Shown here: positions 60,432-63,776 of the stretch, in pieces
How the letters are laid out: the number at the start of each line of letters is the position of its first letter
Position numbering within the stretch: the first letter of the stretch is position 1
Assembly (NCBI RefSeq): GCF_001513965.1
Contig: NZ_KQ948031.1
Location: 1 to 63,776 of the forward strand
Source of the DNA: Streptomyces cellostaticus
GTDB lineage: Bacteria > Actinomycetota > Actinomycetes > Streptomycetales > Streptomycetaceae
DNA: 63,776 bases
Direction of reading: 5' to 3'
Made by a program: the position numbers and the translations under genes
The notes under the pieces: model-generated
The model's input: the letters and a program-made list of their open reading frames with translations, nothing else
The model's database searches: none
What the model was told of the DNA's origin: nothing

Positions 60432-61393
60432 CCGTTCCCGGTTACCTGGCAGTGGACTCCGGGGGCTCCGGCCTCCGGGTCGCCGTCGGTGTTCCGGGGC
60501 GGGCGCCGGCGGCCCGGGGGGAGTCGGGGGAGCCGGTGCGTACCGGTGGGCGGGGTATCGATCCCGACCATCTGATGGCGCAACTCGTGCCTCTGGCCCG
60601 TGCGTTGACGGCGGAGGCCGGGCTGGGCGAGCTGGGCACGGCCGTCGTCGGTGCCACCGGGTTCGCCAGCCTGGGCGACGCCCTGCGCGCCAAACTACCG
60701 GGTGCGCTCGCCCGGGAGCTGGGCGTGCGGACCGTGGCGCTCGCCGCCGACGCCGTCACCGCCTACGTCGGCGCCCTCGGACCGCGTCCGGGTGCCGTGG
60801 TCGCCGCGGGCACCGGCCTGATCGCGATCGGCACGGACCTGACCGGGTGGCGGCGGGCGGACGGCTGGGGCCACCTGCTGGGCGACTGCGGCGGCGGCGC
60901 CTGGATCGGGCGGGCCGGGCTGGAGGCGGCGCTGCGCGCCCACGACGGCCGCGACGGCGGCTCCGGCCCCCTGCTCGCGTGCGCCGAGGAGCAGTTCGGC
61001 CCGGTGCGCGGGCTGCCCGGCCTGCTCTACCCGCGCCCCGACCGACCCGCGCTGCTGGCATCCTTCGCGCCCCGGGTGGCCGACTGCGCCGCGCACGACG
61101 CGGTCGCCGCCCAGATCCTGCGCGCGGCGGCCCGGAACATGGCCGAGTCCGCCGCGGCCGTGTGCCCGGCTGCCGGAGCGCCCGAAGTGGCACTCACCGG
61201 CGGCCTCTTCAAGATGGGCGACCCGCTCCTCGTACCCCTGCGTGAGGAGTTGGCACAGCGGCTGCCGCACGCCCGGCAGGTTCCGGCCGAAGGGGATCCG
61301 CTGCACGGCAGTGTGCGGATCGCGACCGAGCTGGCGGCGGGGCGGCTCACCCTGCCGGGTGAACCACACCTGCTCTACGTGGTCATCACATAA
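60428..61393 (+). CDS. BadF/BadG/BcrA/BcrD-type kinase (N-acetylglucosamine-kinase-like)
   Basis: A 321-residue ASKHA-fold ATPase. AVDSGGSGLRVAVG gives the phosphate-1 motif, VAAGTGLIAIGTDL phosphate-2 and the adjacent WGHLLGDCGGGAWIGRAGLE the substrate region typical of N-acetylglucosamine kinases; VALTGGLFKMG is the adenosine motif. It likely phosphorylates an amino sugar. GTG start overlaps the ung stop. No cysteines of an iron-sulfur activator are in the right place, which speaks against a benzoyl-CoA reductase activator. Confidence 0.88.
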   Translation: MTVPGYLAVDSGGSGLRVAVGVPGRAPAARGESGEPVRTGGRGIDPDHLMAQLVPLARALTAEAGLGELGTAVVGATGFASLGDALRAKLPGALARELGVRTVALAADAVTAYVGALGPRPGAVVAAGTGLIAIGTDLTGWRRADGWGHLLGDCGGGAWIGRAGLEAALRAHDGRDGGSGPLLACAEEQFGPVRGLPGLLYPRPDRPALLASFAPRVADCAAHDAVAAQILRAAARNMAESAAAVCPAAGAPEVALTGGLFKMGDPLLVPLREELAQRLPHARQVPAEGDPLHGSVRIATELAAGRLTLPGEPHLLYVVIT

Positions 61394-61543
61394 GGGGATT
61401 GCCCCCTTCCCGGACGATGTGTCCGGCACATGCCCGAAACACGTCCCAAACGGACGTAACTCATCAGACAAAAGCGGACGGAAACCGCTCACCTGCACCC
61501 TCCCCGAACAGGGGAGCCCAAGAAGCCAGTAACATGCGGCGCC

Positions 61544-62467
61544 ATGAGCTCCCCCACTGGGCCCGCGTCCGGCCTGCCAGTACGAATGCCGCGACCCCGC
61601 CAGCCCGGACGGCACCGCCGACCGGAACCGCTGGTGGCTCCCGAGGGCGCGCCCGCGCTCGTCCTCGCGGTGCCCGGCGCGCCCGGCGCCGCCTCGCGCA
61701 GCCTCGCCGAGGAGGTCGTGAGCATCGCCCGCTCCGAGCTGCCCGGCCTGGATGTCCGGATCGGGTACGTGGACGGGGACGACGCCGAGTTCCCGAGCCT
61801 GCGGTTCGTGCTCTCGCGCACCGCCGAGGAGCGCACCGCCCGCTACGAGCAGGCCGTCGCCGCCGGGCTCGAGGTCGCGCAGCCCGACGGCCCGGTCGCC
61901 GTCGTCGTCCCGCTGCTGGCCGGACCGGACAGCGCCCTGCTGCGCCAGGTCCGCCAGTCCGTGATGGAGAGCCGGGTCGCCGCCGAACTGACCGATGTCC
62001 TCGGCCCGCACCCGCTGCTCGCCGAGGCGCTGCACGTGCGCCTGTCCGAGGCGGGCCTGGCCCGCGCCGACCGCGCCCGCCTGTTCACCGTGGCCACCGC
62101 CGCGGACGGCATCATCCTGGCCTCCGTGGGCGGCGAGGAGGCCGTGCAGGCGGCCGGGATCACGGGCATGCTGCTGGCCGCGCGCCTGGCCGTGCCGGTG
62201 ATGGCGGCGGCACTGGACCAGGAGGGCTCGATCGCCTCGGTCGCCGAGCAGCTGCGTTCCTCGGGTTCGCAGCAGCTGGCCCTCGCGCCGTACCTGATCG
62301 GCCCGGAGATCGACCCGGGGCTGCTGGCGGCGGCCGCCGAGGAGGCGGGCTGTGCCACGGCCGAGGCGCTCGGCGCCTACCCGGCGATCGGCAAGCTCGC
62401 CCTCGCCAAGTACACGACCGCGCTGGGCATCTCTCCGCAGCAGGCGCAGGGCACGCCGGTCCGCTGA
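61544..62467 (+). CDS. Sirohydrochlorin chelatase (CbiX)-like protein
   Basis: A 307-residue protein with two CbiX-like halves: AVPGAPGAASRSLAEEVVSI and VAVVVPLLAGPDSALLRQV in the first, then IILASVGGEEAVQAAGI and LALAPYLIGPEIDPGLL in the second. A 35-residue basic Pro/Arg-rich lead precedes. The active-site His residues of true chelatases are largely replaced (the first strand is AVPG instead of HGS), so activity on sirohydrochlorin is doubtful. A perfect terminator follows. Confidence 0.82.
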   Translation: MSSPTGPASGLPVRMPRPRQPGRHRRPEPLVAPEGAPALVLAVPGAPGAASRSLAEEVVSIARSELPGLDVRIGYVDGDDAEFPSLRFVLSRTAEERTARYEQAVAAGLEVAQPDGPVAVVVPLLAGPDSALLRQVRQSVMESRVAAELTDVLGPHPLLAEALHVRLSEAGLARADRARLFTVATAADGIILASVGGEEAVQAAGITGMLLAARLAVPVMAAALDQEGSIASVAEQLRSSGSQQLALAPYLIGPEIDPGLLAAAAEEAGCATAEALGAYPAIGKLALAKYTTALGISPQQAQGTPVR

Positions 62468-62505
62468 CGCGGCACGGCACGGCACCGCACCGCACCCGCA
62501 CGAGA

Positions 62506-62538
62506 AAGGGCCCGCTCCAGCCACTGGAGCGGGCCCTT
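62506..62538. terminator. Perfect 15-bp bidirectional terminator
   Basis: AAGGGCCCGCTCCAG (62506-62520) pairs with its exact complement (62524-62538) around a 3-base loop, between convergent CbiX-like and lactonase genes. Confidence 0.92.
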
Positions 62539-62558
62539 CGGGGTCCTGGCGGACCGGC

Positions 62559-63587
62559 TCAGCCGAAGACGACGCAGGCGGCCGCGGCGACGTCGACGGA
62601 GCCGTCGTAGCGGGGCAGTCCCGTCCTCTCCTCGATGGCGAACCAGGTCACGTCACCGGAGCGCTCGTTGGCCGAGTAGAGGAAGCCGGCGTGCCCGGCC
62701 AGCGCGCGCGGCCAGTGCCCGCCGCACGGCACCGTGCCCGTCAGCCGGAGCCCGTCAGCCTGGACGGCGAACACGGACAGGACGTCCTCGCCGCGGGTCG
62801 CGGTCCACACGAAGCGTCCGTCGGGCGAGACGACGATGCCCGACGGGTAGGCGTCGCCGGCCGGGGCGCCCGGCAGGACCGGAACCTCGGTCAGCGGCTT
62901 CAGGGAGCCGGCACCCGCGTCCCAGCGGCAGACCGTGACGGTCGGGGTGAGCTCGTTGACCACGTAGGCGTGCTCGCCGTCCGGGTGGAAGGCCAGGTGG
63001 CGCGGGCCCGAGCCGGGGCGCACCGCGATCTCGCGGTGCAGGGCGGGGGCGCCGCCGTCCAGGGTGCACACCCGGACCGAGTCCGTGCCGAGGTCGACGC
63101 TGAGGGCCCAGCGGCCGCTGGGGTCGGGCTGCACCTGGTGGGCGTGCGGGCCACGCTGGCGCCGGTCGTGCGGGCCGGAGCCGGTGTGCTGGAGCTGTCC
63201 CGAGGGCGCGGCGGCCAGGGTGCCGTCCGGGCGCAGGGGCACGGCGGTGATGCTGCCGGAGCCGTAGTTGGCGGTCAGGACGTGACCGGCGTACAGGCTG
63301 AGGTGCGTGGGTCCGCTCGCGTCGACGCGCACGGGCGGCCCGGCCGGTTCCGGCTTGTCGCCGACCCGGAACGCGGCGACGGCGCCGTCGGCGGTCTCGC
63401 TGACCGCGTAGAGCATGTCCCCGTCCGGCGACAGGACCAGGTAGGAGGGGTCAGGTAAAGTGCCGAGGCCGCCGGTGAGGATCAGTGCACCGCTGCCCGG
63501 GTGGACCTCCGCGGTGACCAGTCCGGGGCCGCCCGCCGCCGTGAACGACCCGATGAACGCCCTGTGCCGCCGCCCGCCTGCTGTCAC
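62559..63587 (-). CDS. Lactonase-family seven-bladed propeller protein
   Basis: A 342-residue YbhE/6-phosphogluconolactonase-type propeller starting at a GTG with GAGGGGAC before it. Motifs include PSYLVLSPDGDMLYAVSE, GPTHLSLYAGHVLTANYGSG, GPRHLAFHPDGEHAYVVNEL and SGIVVSPDGRFVWTATRGED. The family hydrolyses sugar lactones, but many members lack a proven substrate. About 55 bases upstream lies a GGTCTAGACC palindrome like the DasR site, which would tie it to amino-sugar control. Confidence 0.9.
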   Translation of the reverse strand: MTAGGRRHRAFIGSFTAAGGPGLVTAEVHPGSGALILTGGLGTLPDPSYLVLSPDGDMLYAVSETADGAVAAFRVGDKPEPAGPPVRVDASGPTHLSLYAGHVLTANYGSGSITAVPLRPDGTLAAAPSGQLQHTGSGPHDRRQRGPHAHQVQPDPSGRWALSVDLGTDSVRVCTLDGGAPALHREIAVRPGSGPRHLAFHPDGEHAYVVNELTPTVTVCRWDAGAGSLKPLTEVPVLPGAPAGDAYPSGIVVSPDGRFVWTATRGEDVLSVFAVQADGLRLTGTVPCGGHWPRALAGHAGFLYSANERSGDVTWFAIEERTGLPRYDGSVDVAAAACVVFG

Positions 63588-63640
63588 CGCTGTCCCCTCT
63601 CCGTCGGAGCCAGTGCCGACGGTAGCAGTCGATCACCCAA

Positions 63641-63650
63641 GGTCTAGACC
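63641..63650. promoter_or_regulatory. DasR-like palindrome upstream of lactonase gene
   Basis: GGTCTAGACC at 63641-63650 is the perfect core of the DasR-responsive element (ACTGGTCTAGACCACT), but flanking bases match poorly apart from one A. It lies 54-63 bases before the lactonase start. Confidence 0.5.
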
Positions 63651-63776
63651 AAACGGGTGAAGGGGGGTGGCGCGCCGGCTCCTCTCATTCCCCCCACCAG
63701 CGGCGATCCCAACGGCGCCCGCAGGAGCCCGGCCAGCCCGGCTGAGGCGCACTCCAAGCCATGAAGCCAGCCAGAG

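Noticed and set aside
1..63776. tRNA or rRNA genes, phage or integrative element, antibiotic cluster
   Set aside because: No cloverleaf-like sequence, integrase, transposase, polyketide or peptide synthase was recognised by reading; a tRNA search program could still find something missed.

Overview
The window is very GC-rich chromosomal DNA from a Streptomyces or a close relative. The evidence is the extreme third-position GC of every convincing gene, many GTG starts, Streptomyces-type families (DUF6332, DUF6214, DUF6986, DUF6421, Rv1733c-like), a CebR-like operator, two in-frame rare TTA codons and 4-base GTGA/ATGA overlaps inside operons. I recognise no rRNA, tRNA, CRISPR array, phage, transposase or antibiotic cluster. 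It reads as ordinary, densely packed metabolic DNA with several local zones of gene decay and repeats.

Layout. 0-6 kb: a two-component system, a divergent TetR/oxidoreductase pair destroyed by what looks like one deletion, a second TetR with a divergent F420-type oxidoreductase and paired operators, and a geranylgeranyl-reductase-family flavoenzyme. 6-19 kb: M20 dipeptidase, metallo-beta-lactamase-fold hydrolase, kinase-NUDIX fusion, secreted alpha-galactosidase, a small secreted protein behind a hairpin that touches its ribosome site, a ROK kinase divergent from a LacI regulator with a perfect operator, a TTA-containing gene, a DUF6986 lyase-like protein with IclR-type operators, and a secreted nuclease/phosphatase-fold protein. 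19-24 kb: electron-transfer flavoprotein genes etfB-etfA separated by an inverted-repeat-bounded element, flavin reductase, thioredoxin divergent from DUF4395, acyltransferase. 24-33.6 kb: a transglutaminase/B3-B4/membrane-protein run, a tightly coupled DUF6421-SDR-threonine aldolase operon, GDPD, GNAT, and a MerR regulator fused to a peroxiredoxin. 34-47 kb: VOC proteins, methyltransferase, aldo/keto reductase, FUSC-MarR pair, a 21-bp minisatellite, PAP2, HAD, TetR, FprA-like reductase, nucleobase permease and an ArsR with twin operators. 47-52.6 kb: a decaying accessory patch in which an Old Yellow Enzyme gene, an SGNH hydrolase and two pectate lyases are all damaged, while a CBM2-carrying esterase remains intact. 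52.6-63.8 kb: PaaX divergent from an AidB-like acyl-CoA dehydrogenase, a HEAT-repeat protein whose 3' end is present three times, an Rv1733c-like membrane protein, a BNR-repeat protein, ung coupled to a BadF-type sugar kinase, a CbiX-like protein and a lactonase with a DasR-like palindrome upstream.

How genes work together. The etf pair, flavin reductase and acyl-CoA dehydrogenase point to fatty-acid/acyl-CoA redox metabolism. Alpha-galactosidase, esterase, pectate lyases and sugar kinases point to plant-polymer and amino-sugar use. The best candidates for an undescribed system are the translationally coupled DUF6421-SDR-aldolase operon and the MerR-peroxiredoxin fusion with its own internal start. 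The most striking structural features are the triplicated gene end at 57.2-57.7 kb, the etf intergenic element and the minisatellite.
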